DNA of 64,000 bases from Rubellicoccus peritrichatus (GCF_033100135.1 NZ_CP136920.1:1860001-1924000), one strand, 5' to 3'. Positions 8,510 through 18,410 are shown, numbered from the stretch's first letter. The notes: generated by a model not told the origin, from the letters alone. Made by a program: numbers and translations.

Positions 8510-11146
8510 ATGAGTAAGAAGCCAGCTAAGAAAGAAACGCCAATGATGCAGCAGTATTGGCGTTACCGGGGGGAAGTGCCAGAGGATGCGCTTTTGCTTT
8601 TTCGGCTGGGTGATTTCTACGAGATGTTCCATGCGGATGCAGAGGAGGGCGCTCGTATCCTTGGGATTACCTTGACACAGCGTTCGGGTTATCCGATGGC
8701 GGGGATTCCCTATCATGCGGCTTTAAGCTACATCCCCAAGCTGCTGGCAGCCGGGAAAAAGGTGGCGATTGTCGATCAGGTGGAGACACCGCAGCCAGGG
8801 AAACTGGTCAAGCGTGAGCTGACACGCATCCTGACACCAGGGACAACGCTGGAAGAGCATCAACTCGATGCCAACAAGAACCACTATCTGCTGGCTTTGA
8901 CTTCAGATAAAAAGGGCTTTCATGCCTCATGGCTCGATCTTTCTACAGGTGACTTCCGCATTGCAAGTGAGGAGAATCCCAGTGCATTAATGCCGCTGTT
9001 TACGAGTCTTGATCCCCGGGAGATTCTTTTGCCGGAAACAGTTAGTGCGGGCTGGGCGCATCGCGAGGAGTTGCGGACCTGGCATGAGGAGTTTGACTAC
9101 TTTTGCGGAACCCATGCGGTGACTTATCAACCGGACTATCAGTTTGAAGCAGCGGCGGGTGCGCGTTCGGTGCTGGATGCCCTGAAGGTGCATAATTTAC
9201 AGGGTTTTGGCATTGAGGGAACACATCCGGCACTGGCATCGGCAGGCGCGATTATTACTTACGCGACCGATACGCTGTGTTCGCCTCCGCAAAACCTTCG
9301 CAAGCTATCGCTTTATCGTAGCGGTGAAAGTCTTCTACTGGACCCGGCGACCTTGCGTAATCTCGAAGTTTTTCAAAGTGCGCAGCATACGCGGCAGGGA
9401 TCATTAATTGATGCAGTGGACGCCACTGCCACGGCGGCAGGCGCCCGCTTGCTGGAACGCTGGCTGGCGGCTCCGCGTTTGGATTTGGAGGAGCTGAAGC
9501 GTCGCCAGCAGGCAGTGCAGGATTTTTTGGAGGAACCTGGTTTGAGCAGTCGGGTTCACGATAGTCTGAAGACCATTCGTGATATTGGGCGCATCCTTGG
9601 GCGTTTACAGAATCGCATTCGTAATCCGCGTGAGCTCGGTGGCATTCGTGACACCCTCGATGCACTTCCTGGAATACGCGAGACGCTTGGTGAGTTTGTT
9701 GGAAGTATTGCTGAAGCTTTGCGAGGCAGAGTAGAGCCGTTTGATGAACTGCGTGAGTTGCTGGATAGCGCTTTAAATGCAGAGCTGCCTTCGCAGATTT
9801 CGGATGGTGGCATCATTAAAGAAGGTTACGACGAAGAGCGTGATCGCTTGCTTGACCTGTCGCGCAATTCCAAACAATGGCTGGCTGATTTGGAGACACG
9901 CGAACGTGAGCGGACTGGTATCGAAAAGATGAAAGTCAAATACAACGGCGCCTTTGGCTACTTTTTTGAAGTCAGCAAAAGTAATCTTTCCAAAGTGCCG
10001 GATGATTTTATTCGACGGCAGACCTTGGTGAATGCCGAGCGTTTTGTGACTGAAGAGTTGCAGAACAAGGAACGCGAAATCCTTTCAGCGGATGAGAAGT
10101 CACTGGCCCGTGAAGAAGAACTGTTCCGGGAGTTGGTCGAGAAGATTCTGGAGCATGCCGACGCGCTTCAGGACACCGCATCTGCATTGGCTGAGATCGA
10201 TCTTTTCATTGGCTGGTCGCAGATCGCGCGTGAATGGGACTTTTGCCGTCCGGAACTGGATGCGGAATCGATTTTGGAAATCGAAGCCGGACGTCATCCA
10301 GTAGTTGAGCAAATGATGCGCCGTGATTATGAAGGTTTCAGTGGCAGCCAGAGCTTTGTCCCGAATGATACCTGGCTTTCCACAGGGGAAGAACAGATTG
10401 CCTTGATCACTGGTCCGAACATGGCTGGTAAGAGCACTTATATTCGGCAGATCGCACTCATCGTTTTATTGGCGCAGGTCGGGTGCTGGGTTCCGGCCAA
10501 GCGGGCGCGTATTGGCTTGGTCGATCGCATTTTTTCGCGTGTTGGTGCCAGTGATGAGCTGGCCCGCGGCAACTCGACCTTTATGGTCGAGATGAATGAG
10601 ACTGCGAACATCCTGAACAACGCCACGGAGCGCAGCTTGATCATTCTGGATGAGATTGGTCGTGGTACTTCGACTTATGACGGTTTGTCAATTGCCTGGG
10701 CTGTGATCGAACATCTGCATGGAGAGACAAAAAAAGGTCCGCGGACATTGTTTGCGACGCACTATCATGAGTTGACTCAACTGGAAACATCGCTTTCGCG
10801 TCTGCGCAACTTCCATGTCTCAGTCAAAGAATGGAATGATGAAATCATTTTTGTCCGTCAGGTTTTACCAGGTGCGGCTGATCGCTCTTACGGAATTCAA
10901 GTAGCGCGGCTTGCGGGTCTGCCAAATACTGTGATTGATCGTGCCAAGACGATATTGGAGGAACTGGAAACCGAAGGTGAAGCCCGTCCAAGTATTCTTG
11001 AGGAGGAAGCACCTCCTAAGAAGAAAGCGAAGAAGGCAGCCAAGGTTAAAAAGGAAGCAAAGCAGCCGATTGCAGTTGAGCAACGTGCCGCAGAGCCTGC
11101 CGCTGAAATTGAAACCAATCGGGAAGGCCAGTTGAGTTTGTTTTAA
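8510..11146 (+). CDS. mutS: DNA mismatch repair protein MutS
   Basis: 878 residues, the normal bacterial MutS1 length. The mismatch-recognition motif GDFYEMF places Phe36 and Glu38 as in the E. coli protein. The clamp and connector domains follow (HEEFDYFCG..., SSRVHDSLKTIRDIGRILGRL). The ATPase has Walker A GPNMAGKST at 635-643, Walker B DEIGRGTSTYDG and FATHYHELT. MutS recognises mispairs and, with MutL, starts repair; mutL is not in this window. After the ATPase comes a Lys/Ala-rich linker (PPKKKAKKAAKVKKEAK) and the last five residues are QLSLF, a near-ideal sliding-clamp binding motif. The chosen ATG at 8510 has no clear Shine-Dalgarno, but the start aligns with the family. Confidence 0.98.
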   Translation: MSKKPAKKETPMMQQYWRYRGEVPEDALLLFRLGDFYEMFHADAEEGARILGITLTQRSGYPMAGIPYHAALSYIPKLLAAGKKVAIVDQVETPQPGKLVKRELTRILTPGTTLEEHQLDANKNHYLLALTSDKKGFHASWLDLSTGDFRIASEENPSALMPLFTSLDPREILLPETVSAGWAHREELRTWHEEFDYFCGTHAVTYQPDYQFEAAAGARSVLDALKVHNLQGFGIEGTHPALASAGAIITYATDTLCSPPQNLRKLSLYRSGESLLLDPATLRNLEVFQSAQHTRQGSLIDAVDATATAAGARLLERWLAAPRLDLEELKRRQQAVQDFLEEPGLSSRVHDSLKTIRDIGRILGRLQNRIRNPRELGGIRDTLDALPGIRETLGEFVGSIAEALRGRVEPFDELRELLDSALNAELPSQISDGGIIKEGYDEERDRLLDLSRNSKQWLADLETRERERTGIEKMKVKYNGAFGYFFEVSKSNLSKVPDDFIRRQTLVNAERFVTEELQNKEREILSADEKSLAREEELFRELVEKILEHADALQDTASALAEIDLFIGWSQIAREWDFCRPELDAESILEIEAGRHPVVEQMMRRDYEGFSGSQSFVPNDTWLSTGEEQIALITGPNMAGKSTYIRQIALIVLLAQVGCWVPAKRARIGLVDRIFSRVGASDELARGNSTFMVEMNETANILNNATERSLIILDEIGRGTSTYDGLSIAWAVIEHLHGETKKGPRTLFATHYHELTQLETSLSRLRNFHVSVKEWNDEIIFVRQVLPGAADRSYGIQVARLAGLPNTVIDRAKTILEELETEGEARPSILEEEAPPKKKAKKAAKVKKEAKQPIAVEQRAAEPAAEIETNREGQLSLF

Positions 11147-11191
11147 TCCGTGTCATTCGCAGTTCGCAAAGCCAGCTAGTTGTTGCGAATT

Positions 11192-12079
11192 CTATTGAGT
11201 GTTTTCTGCCTCAGGCTTTGCAATCAATGTGCGAATCTTCTCTATGTTCGACTTTGCAGTATCCATATACGGATTGCTTTCATCGCGGGAGTCTTGGAGA
11301 TAATGCCAAATGCCACCACACTGCTCGTTCATTTTCCAATGGAGGAACTTGTCCCAAAAGTCAGGCGTCTTCTGGAGCATGTCTTCATAGCTGGTAAAGG
11401 GACGTTCCTCTGTGTCGAGACCTTGAAATTCATAGCTTTCTTCAAACTCTGCGTAGAGGAGAGGAAGTTTTTCAACATAACGTGGATCACCCATCTGGCC
11501 AATGAAGTCTGCTGTGCAGATCGCATGTCCCATTACACGTTCTTCATCGCTGGTGAAATGGACCATCGAAATGTCGCTACGTGGTCCGGTGCAGCTGATC
11601 AACCGCTCGACTGACTGGATGGCTTCCTCCGGCCAATTTCTTTTGCGCAAATACTCACGTGCATGCCGGCAGCTTCTGAACTCGTGAACGTGTGTGTATT
11701 TGGCGCCAGTTCCTTCATCGTCTGCGGCTTCTTTTAGATAACCGATGTCGTGAAGCAGTATGGCAACGAGCGCGATATTGAAATCCGTCTCTTCCAGTTT
11801 GGGAAGCGCTCCTTCACGGTGCCGGTTCGAGAGTAGATAAAACATGCAGAATGTCGCCTGCATCGTGTGTTCCAGATCATGGTAAGCTGTATCCATGGAC
11901 TGATAGCCAGGATAATTTCCGCGAAACATTTCTGCCACATTACTAAACCGCGCAGGTATATAATCCGTGATCAGATTTGGAAAAATCTCCCGGTGTAGTT
12001 CCACAACCAGCTCAGCAACTGAGTCGGGGTCATGGAAATTAATTCTTTCGAACTCTAATGGTTTTAACGCGGCGGCCAC
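11192..12079 (-). CDS. HD-domain metal-dependent phosphohydrolase (PDEase-like)
   Basis: 295 residues from a GTG start. Conserved metal ligands are visible: YHDLEH (His67, His71), LLHDIGYLKEA (His110, Asp111) and a later ICTADFIGQMGD (Asp191). The order H...HD...D with a YHxxxH element resembles class I cyclic nucleotide phosphodiesterase-like HD proteins, which hydrolyse phosphoesters in the cytoplasm using two metal ions. The residues 33-60 before it form a helical cap. The real substrate (cyclic nucleotide, (p)ppGpp or other) is undetermined. It is convergent with mutS (46 bases between stops) and diverges from the gene at 12220. Confidence 0.85.
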   Translation of the reverse strand: MAAALKPLEFERINFHDPDSVAELVVELHREIFPNLITDYIPARFSNVAEMFRGNYPGYQSMDTAYHDLEHTMQATFCMFYLLSNRHREGALPKLEETDFNIALVAILLHDIGYLKEAADDEGTGAKYTHVHEFRSCRHAREYLRKRNWPEEAIQSVERLISCTGPRSDISMVHFTSDEERVMGHAICTADFIGQMGDPRYVEKLPLLYAEFEESYEFQGLDTEERPFTSYEDMLQKTPDFWDKFLHWKMNEQCGGIWHYLQDSRDESNPYMDTAKSNIEKIRTLIAKPEAENTQ

Positions 12080-12219
12080 AACTGCGAATGGATCGAACTT
12101 TGAGGCCTTATCCTTAGCGATGCAATGATATTTTATTGACCGTACTGGAGCCGTTTGGCTTGTTGCGCATACCCTTGACTTTATCTATGCGGGAATGAGG
12201 GTATAGTTAGCTTATTATT

Positions 12220-13038
12220 TTGAAATCCATAGTGTCAGCTTTCCTTTCAAGTTTAAGACGAAATTTCCACCGTAGTTCCTTTCTGGGAGTCATGTGTTTG
12301 CTGGCGATGCCAGTGGTTGCACAACCAGAGGGTGGCGAGGTTTCGCGTCAATCGCTTGAACGTGTTCTGCATCTTTATGAAGGTATATGGGGAGGTTCCA
12401 TCGATCTTACATCCTATCATGGTGAGGTGATTGCATCTATACTCGTTAAAAAGGAATATCGTATCGTTCTTGAAGGTGGAGAGCCGGTATTATTGGGGCG
12501 GTTTGAATTTGGTGATCGCAGTGGCAAGCGTATATCCCTGTCTCGAACCACGATTGAAGGCGATCACCTGGTTAATGTGATCTCGCAGATGGGAGAAGAT
12601 TCGAGTTATCAGGGCACGATTGACAAAGAAAAACTTGTCTGGGTGGAAATGGGCAAAACTGAGGAGCAGACGACAAAGTACTACGATCAGTTCATTGAGA
12701 ACGAAGGAGCTCGTGCAATTGTCACCAATAGCAGGAATGTCATTGAGGATGCAGAAGGTGTTTCAGCCACAGTATTTACAGCAGGGCAGTTTATTTACGA
12801 AGGGCCACCAGGAACAAACCCGATTGAGGATTGGTTAAGTGAAGCAGCGGGTGGTGTTGAATTGACACAAAATGAGTCAGCTGAACCCGGGCGTTTTGAT
12901 GGACTAAAAAGTCAGCTCTCCGAAACAAAACAAGCTTACGACGAAGCGACGGCAGAATTGGATAAGCTGCGCAAACAGTTGTCCGAGGCACAGGCAGAAG
13001 TCGATCGCTTACAGAAAAGCCTGGAAGAAAGACAATAG
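12220..13038 (+). CDS. Exported protein of unknown function with C-terminal coiled coil
   Basis: 272 residues from a TTG start; a later ATG giving MCLLAMPVVAQPEGG is also possible. The hydrophobic stretch ending PVVAQ is a signal peptide or its core. Residues about 45-195 form a beta-rich domain (GIWGGSIDLTSYHGEVIASILVKKEY, LLGRFEFGDRSGKRISLSR) that I cannot assign. The last 50 residues (KSQLSETKQAYDEATAELDKLRKQLSEAQAEV...) are a clear coiled coil. A similar beta-domain-plus-coiled-coil plan is seen in the gene at 59694. It lies 96 bases before coaE on the same strand. Function unknown. Confidence 0.75.
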   Translation: MKSIVSAFLSSLRRNFHRSSFLGVMCLLAMPVVAQPEGGEVSRQSLERVLHLYEGIWGGSIDLTSYHGEVIASILVKKEYRIVLEGGEPVLLGRFEFGDRSGKRISLSRTTIEGDHLVNVISQMGEDSSYQGTIDKEKLVWVEMGKTEEQTTKYYDQFIENEGARAIVTNSRNVIEDAEGVSATVFTAGQFIYEGPPGTNPIEDWLSEAAGGVELTQNESAEPGRFDGLKSQLSETKQAYDEATAELDKLRKQLSEAQAEVDRLQKSLEERQ

Positions 13039-13134
13039 GCTCCATGATGCACCAAATCTGTGTGCAAATCCGTCTTGCACTTCCACATTTTTTCAGACCA
13101 GCATCACTGACTCACGAATAATAGCTACTTTTAA

Positions 13135-13710
13135 GTGAAAATTGGACTTACAGGAGGAATTGGCTGCGGGAAATCCACCGTTGGGCGATTGTTGGAAGAT
13201 GCGGGCTTCTGTCGCTCGGATTCGGACGAAATCGTTCGCGATTTGCTTCGTAGCGATGAAGGAGTTGTTTCTGAGGTGATTGGACATTTTGGGGAAGGCA
13301 TTTGCGCCGATGGTGGCGGTATTGACCGTTCAAAGCTGGCCAAGATCGTTTTTAACGATGATTCGACGCTCAAATGGCTTGAATCCCTGTTACACCCAAG
13401 GGTTGGCGAGATTTGGCGGGCTCGGCTAGCGACACAGGCAAAGCAGAACAGTGTGGTTGAGATTCCGCTTTTATTTGAGAAAAACCTTGAAAACGCGTTC
13501 GATTTTGTAGTTTGTGTTTTCTGCACGAGGGAACAGCAGCTTACGCGCTTAGCTTCTAAAGGCATAAATCGTCAGATGGCTCTTGCACGTATTTCCAACC
13601 AGTTGCCCCTCAATGTAAAGACAGCCCGTGCGGATATTTCTATTTTTAATAACGGGAGTCTCGATTTTTTAAAACGCCAGACGGTCAAACTTTTAGATGT
13701 ATTGAACTAG
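13135..13710 (+). CDS. coaE: Dephospho-CoA kinase
   Basis: 191 residues from GTG at 13135, the length expected for CoaE, which phosphorylates the ribose 3'-OH of dephospho-CoA with ATP in the last step of coenzyme A synthesis. The P-loop is GGIGCGKST (7-15), followed by the family patterns FCRSDSDEIVRDLL, HPRVGEIW and VEIPLLFEKNLENAFDFVVCV. The GTG is preferred because the family begins with a short strand directly before the P-loop. It is followed after 82 bases by rho; coaE next to rho is a common bacterial arrangement. Confidence 0.97.
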   Translation: MKIGLTGGIGCGKSTVGRLLEDAGFCRSDSDEIVRDLLRSDEGVVSEVIGHFGEGICADGGGIDRSKLAKIVFNDDSTLKWLESLLHPRVGEIWRARLATQAKQNSVVEIPLLFEKNLENAFDFVVCVFCTREQQLTRLASKGINRQMALARISNQLPLNVKTARADISIFNNGSLDFLKRQTVKLLDVLN

Positions 13711-13792
13711 ACCCCAATGGATCCTTTTGGAAAAGGACCAGTAACTTTATTTAATTAGCCCAACAGGGTATATCAGGATTCTGTATCTTATT

Positions 13793-15856
13793 ATGAGCGA
13801 AGTGGAAGAAGCCCAGGCCGAACTCGAAATTATGGACGAGCCGGCTCCCAAAAAGAAGGTGGCACGTAAGCGTGCAGCCAAGAAGGCAGCGACGAAAGTG
13901 GCCAAGAAAGCAGCTAAGAAGGCTACAAAGAAGGCCGCCAAAAAAGCGGTTAAGAAGGCCGCAGAGCCACCTGCTGAAGCTTCAGCTCCCGTAGAAGTTC
14001 CTGCGCCAGCTCCAAAGCCGGAGAAAGAGGATATTCCCGAAGTCTTTTCCGCTTCGCCTGACGATATTGATGATTACGGTGATGTGAAAAGCCGGAAAGA
14101 GCGTGAAGCCAAAGAGGCTCCGGTTGAAGAAACACCAGCCGAGAGTGGAGAACGTTCTGAGGCTAAGGGTGGAGATGAGTCGCCAAAGCAGGAAGCCCAG
14201 GAAAATCCATCCAAGGAGGGTGGACAGCAGAAGGGGGGCGAACGCCGTCATGATGGTTCAAACCAGGGTGGAGGTCGAAACAACCGTAATGATCGTGGTG
14301 ATCGCGGGGGTAACCCTAACGACCGTGGAAATCGCAAGAATCGCTTTGATCGCTTCAAAGGAAAAAAGCAGCAGCATCCGAATCAAAACCCCAACCAGCA
14401 CCAAAAGGGGAACAAGTTTAAGAAGGGCGGAAAAAAATCGAGTTGGCAGGGTGCAGCCGGCTTTGCTGCTGCCGCCGATGATCTCGACCCGCCTTCATTT
14501 GAAAGCCTGGTTGAGTGGGATCTTTTCAAGACCGAAGAGAGCCTTGATACCTTTATTAGTGAGAATTTCGATGCAGCAGCCGAGCCGCTTAATTACAACG
14601 AAATTTACGACAAGACCCTGAAGGAGCTGGAGGAGGCTGCTGCCGAGGCCGAAGTCACTTGGGATGGGCTTCCCAGTCGGTCTAAAATCGTTCGTGCATT
14701 TCTCGATAAGGCGCGCACAGACAAGCGGCCTATTCGAGTTACTGGAACCGCTGAAATCCTTGAAACAGGCTATGGTTTCCTCGTCTTCGAACGCGATAAC
14801 CTGCGCCTGAAGACCGAAAGTCCTTTCATCTCTGCTGAGTTGATCAAGCGCTTGGGCATCCAGCGTGGTCACAAGGTGGATGCCTTGATGAACGCGCCCA
14901 AGGAGGCTGAGACCTGTCCGTTTGTGCTCAAGGTGGATAGCTTGATGGACCGTTCAGTTGAGGAGGTTCAGCACCTGACTCCTTTTACGGAGCTGACACC
15001 TTATTACCCGACCGAGCGTATCGTCATGGAATCCGCTCAGGGAGCTCTGGGTAAGTGGGATAACATTTCCATGCGGGTGGTCGACCTGCTCAGTCCGGTT
15101 GGGTTGGGACAGCGTGGATTGATTGTTGCGCCGCCAAGGACGGGTAAAACAGTTCTGCTGCAGGGGATTGCCAACGCCATTCGCGTGAATAAGCCTGACG
15201 TGCATTTGATCATATTGCTCGTGGACGAGCGTCCGGAGGAAGTCACGGACTTCAAACGTTCGGTCAGCGGTGCCGAAGTGGTGAGCTCAACTTTTGATGA
15301 GTCTGCCGAAAGCCACGTTCATGCTGCCGAAATGGTGATTGAAAAATCCCGTCGCATGGTAGAGTGCGGCAAGGATGTCATCATCCTGCTCGACTCAATC
15401 ACGCGTCTGGCCCGTGCTTACAACACGATGATGCCAAGCAGCGGCAAGATCCTCTCTGGTGGTGTTGAAGCGAGTGCTCTTCAGAAGCCGAAGCGTTTCT
15501 TTGGTTCGGCCCGTAATATCGAGGAGGGCGGTAGCCTGACGATTCTGGGCACTGCGCTGGTTGATACTGGTAGCAAGATGGACGAAGTCATCTTCGAAGA
15601 GTTCAAGGGCACTGGTAACATGGAGCTTCATCTTGATCGCGAATTGTCGAACAAGCGTATCTTCCCATCGCTCAGTTTTGAACGTAGCGGAACGCGGAAG
15701 GAAGAACTTCTCTATCACCCTGATGAGATGATGAAGGTCTATGCTCTGCGTCGTGCGATGAAGGGTGTTCCATCCACTGAGGCGATGGAAATGCTTATCG
15801 GACGCGTCAAGAAAACCAAGACCAACGCCGAGTTCCTTATGGGAATGTCGCGTTGA
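13793..15856 (+). CDS. rho: Transcription termination factor Rho with long disordered N-terminal extension
   Basis: 687 residues against about 420 in E. coli. The C-terminal core has RNA-binding and ATPase domains: [13 protein letters not shown]-loop PPRTGKT (447-453), [17 protein letters not shown], Walker [45 protein letters not shown] and [11 protein letters not shown]. It is the hexameric RNA-dependent ATPase that releases transcripts. The extra ~270 N-terminal residues are low complexity: a histone-H1-like Lys/Ala tract (about 18-63), an acidic Glu/Pro section, then an Asn/Gly/Arg-rich section with RGD and RGG-like elements (about 145-225). Such inserts occur in Rho of Bacteroidota, Actinobacteria and Verrucomicrobiota and can bind RNA or drive condensation; the role here is inferred. 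Confidence 0.98.
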   Translation: MSEVEEAQAELEIMDEPAPKKKVARKRAAKKAATKVAKKAAKKATKKAAKKAVKKAAEPPAEASAPVEVPAPAPKPEKEDIPEVFSASPDDIDDYGDVKSRKEREAKEAPVEETPAESGERSEAKGGDESPKQEAQENPSKEGGQQKGGERRHDGSNQGGGRNNRNDRGDRGGNPNDRGNRKNRFDRFKGKKQQHPNQNPNQHQKGNKFKKGGKKSSWQGAAGFAAAADDLDPPSFESLVEWDLFKTEESLDTFISENFDAAAEPLNYNEIYDKTLKELEEAAAEAEVTWDGLPSRSKIVRAFLDKARTDKRPIRVTGTAEILETGYGFLVFERDNLRLKTESPFISAELIKRLGIQRGHKVDALMNAPKEAETCPFVLKVDSLMDRSVEEVQHLTPFTELTPYYPTERIVMESAQGALGKWDNISMRVVDLLSPVGLGQRGLIVAPPRTGKTVLLQGIANAIRVNKPDVHLIILLVDERPEEVTDFKRSVSGAEVVSSTFDESAESHVHAAEMVIEKSRRMVECGKDVIILLDSITRLARAYNTMMPSSGKILSGGVEASALQKPKRFFGSARNIEEGGSLTILGTALVDTGSKMDEVIFEEFKGTGNMELHLDRELSNKRIFPSLSFERSGTRKEELLYHPDEMMKVYALRRAMKGVPSTEAMEMLIGRVKKTKTNAEFLMGMSR

Positions 15857-15915
15857 TTGGTGCTGCTTTCGCTTTGAAATTGACGCTTTAGTGTCGTGTC
15901 GTATTTTTTGAGAAA

Positions 15916-18180
15916 ATGCGATTCTCACTACTAAAAGTTGTCTTTATACTCGTTTCAATTGGCTTATTTGCTGGCTTGCGTGGACAAAGTCCAAGCTGCC
16001 TGCAAAGCTGGTGTATGGAGGATACCGTCCAGGATGGATGGTGTTTCAGTCCAGAGCTGGGCTGGTTTTACGGAGCGCTTTGTCCTTGGGTTTATATCAA
16101 TGACAGAGGCTGGTTTTACGCTGATGGACCTGATGAGCCTGATGGCGAACAATGGCTTTACAACAACTCCAATGGCTGGCTTTGGACTTCGTTGAGTAGT
16201 TTTCCGTTCCTTTGGAGCAATGATCTTCAGGATTGGATTGTCTATTATGACATCACGCTGACTGAGGGTGTCGTCCAAAGTGGTGGCACGGGTGTTCTTA
16301 CTGGACTGGGGGAAGCAACGATCAGCTTGTTTTTTGCAACTGGAACTGATGAACCACAGCTTCTGGAAAGAACCAGTAGTGACGAGGATAGCTCATTTTC
16401 TTTCACCACACCGTTGCAGGACGAAGGTGGCATTTATTATATCACCGCTGCGATAGGGGACGAAATCCTCCTTGCCTCCGCCTACGGGAATGAAGTGCCC
16501 CAGAACGTGACCATTAACGAAATGACCACTGTGGCCACGGCTTATGCCTTTGTTAATTTCTTTACTGAGAGTGGAGACATTCGTGGCGAATTGCTTGGTC
16601 TGGAAATTGCCTCTGGGATGGCGGCCAATGTCGTCAATATTGAAACGGGTGACTCGTCAGAAGTTCTGCTGACTTCACCCAATGCGGACCAGACGAATGC
16701 GCTGCGCTCCACCCGCAACCTGGCCAACCTGATCTCTGGTTGCGTCACCGATGAGGACACCTGCGCAGAGTTATTTGCAGTGACCACGCCACAAGACGGA
16801 GCTTCACCCAGCAACACCTTAGAAGCGCTCATCAATATCGCCCGTAATCCGGCCGAATCCGTCGATGATATCTACTCGCTTTCGCAAGTATCGCAACCTT
16901 TTCTGCCCACGCTGGTCCTGCCTCCTGACGCTTGGACGATTGCAGTCAAGGTAAACGACACGGGTGATCCGTCCTTTCCTTTTAGCGGCACGGCCAACAC
17001 CGTTTTTGATGACAGAGGATATGCTTGGATTAACAATAACACGATACAAGGGGAGTCTATTTCGACGATGAATGTCATTGTCTTGAAGCCGGATGGCAGT
17101 CCCTCTGACGGCATCAATGGCAATCCGCCTTCCGTTGTTCGGGGAGGTGGCATTTTGGGAGCTGGATTTGGCATCACGCGGAATAAAATCGACGGTTCGA
17201 TTTGGATCGGTAATTTCGGCTGGGGCGGGGATAATCCCGGACCTGGTGGCAATGGAAGTGTTGCCCACATAGCTGCCGATGGTATCGCGATTTCTCCCTC
17301 AGACGGTTTACAAGGTGGAACGGATCGTGTTCAGGGCATCATTGTGGACGACGACGGCAACGTCTGGAGTGCAAGTTATGGCAATAATAGCATTGTCGTG
17401 TTCCTGGATGGAAAGGCAGAGCGTTCTTTGGTAGCTGCAAACGTTGGATGCGGGCCATTTGGTCTTGCCCTGGCTGCTGATGGCACGGTGTGGGCATCCA
17501 CGGTTGGGGGAGATATATTTGGTCAGGCATCCTCATGCTCAGAGCCCAGTACCGTGACCCGATGGCGTATCAATGACGATCAAACCGCACTGGAATTGAT
17601 CTCTACAACGACTGTGGGCGAGGACGTGAAGGGTATCGACATCGACGTGGAAGGCTATGTCTGGGTGCCTTCAGGCGGCGAAGACAGGGTTTATCGGATA
17701 TCGCCTGATGGCAGCTCCTACGTGGGCTATCAAGGTGGGGGAATGAATAATCCGTGGTGTGTGCGTATCGATGATGGCGGTGACATCTGGGTGGCAAATA
17801 TTGGGCCCTTTGAGGTTTTACCGGGAAACCAGGTTTACCGGAATGCAGCTGTATCAAAAATCGCCGGACCCAATTCTCGTTCCGGCCAACCGGTTGGGAC
17901 TATTCTTTCGCCCAGCACTGGATTCACGCTACCTTCGGCTGGAGCGCCCGTTTTGCTTAGCGACGGCACGCCTCTTCGCGACACGGGAGATCCTGCTCAA
18001 CCCGCCTTTGTCCCATTCATGCGCTCGGTCAGTGCAGTTCCGGATCGCGCAGGGAATCTTTGGGTCACGAACAATTGGAAGCCTAATTTCCTCAGCAACC
18101 TGAATGGCGATCCTGGAGGCGACGGCATGATTATCTTCATCGGCTTGGCGGCACCGACCGAACCAGGCCGAACGCAATAG
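15916..18180 (+). CDS. Secreted protein: N-terminal aromatic repeat module plus Vgb/NHL-like beta-propeller
   Basis: 754 residues with signal peptide (to about residue 23, FAGLRGQ). Residues about 40-115 are three to four aromatic units of the form [P/Q]-W-[VL]-Y-x4-GW-[FL]-[YW] (CPWVYINDRGWFY, EQWLYNNSNGWLWT, FPFLWSNDLQDWIVYY). Similar units occur in the proteins at 31400 and 58860. A middle beta domain (about 120-320) is unassigned. The C-terminal half repeats DDDGNVWSASYGNNSIVVF, LAADGTVWAST and IDVEGYVWVPSGGEDRVYRI, the pattern of virginiamycin-B-lyase/NHL propellers. It starts 59 bases after rho and is probably surface-exposed or secreted. No enzymatic residues are evident, so the function is unknown. 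Confidence 0.85.
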   Translation: MRFSLLKVVFILVSIGLFAGLRGQSPSCLQSWCMEDTVQDGWCFSPELGWFYGALCPWVYINDRGWFYADGPDEPDGEQWLYNNSNGWLWTSLSSFPFLWSNDLQDWIVYYDITLTEGVVQSGGTGVLTGLGEATISLFFATGTDEPQLLERTSSDEDSSFSFTTPLQDEGGIYYITAAIGDEILLASAYGNEVPQNVTINEMTTVATAYAFVNFFTESGDIRGELLGLEIASGMAANVVNIETGDSSEVLLTSPNADQTNALRSTRNLANLISGCVTDEDTCAELFAVTTPQDGASPSNTLEALINIARNPAESVDDIYSLSQVSQPFLPTLVLPPDAWTIAVKVNDTGDPSFPFSGTANTVFDDRGYAWINNNTIQGESISTMNVIVLKPDGSPSDGINGNPPSVVRGGGILGAGFGITRNKIDGSIWIGNFGWGGDNPGPGGNGSVAHIAADGIAISPSDGLQGGTDRVQGIIVDDDGNVWSASYGNNSIVVFLDGKAERSLVAANVGCGPFGLALAADGTVWASTVGGDIFGQASSCSEPSTVTRWRINDDQTALELISTTTVGEDVKGIDIDVEGYVWVPSGGEDRVYRISPDGSSYVGYQGGGMNNPWCVRIDDGGDIWVANIGPFEVLPGNQVYRNAAVSKIAGPNSRSGQPVGTILSPSTGFTLPSAGAPVLLSDGTPLRDTGDPAQPAFVPFMRSVSAVPDRAGNLWVTNNWKPNFLSNLNGDPGGDGMIIFIGLAAPTEPGRTQ

Positions 18181-18212
18181 TGCTTTCAGTATTTCTTTGA
18201 AACTCGGCTCTG

Positions 18213-18278
18213 GTAGCGTCCAGCGTCCTCGCTGGACATACTGTTGCCTCTGAGGATTCATGGCCAGCTGGCCGCTAC
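18213..18278. repeat. Nested palindromic element between the propeller gene and lpdA
   Basis: GTAGCG (18213-18218) pairs with CGCTAC (18273-18278). Inside lie a perfect hairpin GTCCAGCG-TCCT-CGCTGGAC (18218-18237) and the palindrome GGCCAGCTGGCC (18262-18273). It lies in a 230-base intergenic stretch after a stop codon. The nested structure without a T-run resembles a REP-type dispersed element more than a terminator. Confidence 0.6.
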
Positions 18279-18410
18279 TAACTTGCAGGGCTAAGCGTCA
18301 TTAAGTGGTGAAAAAACAGAGCGCAGGCTGAATAAAGAGCCTTATCATCAAGAAAAGAGACCAACGCTTGACGGCGGGGCTTTCCGCGGCATCATTCGCG
18401 GTTCTTCACC

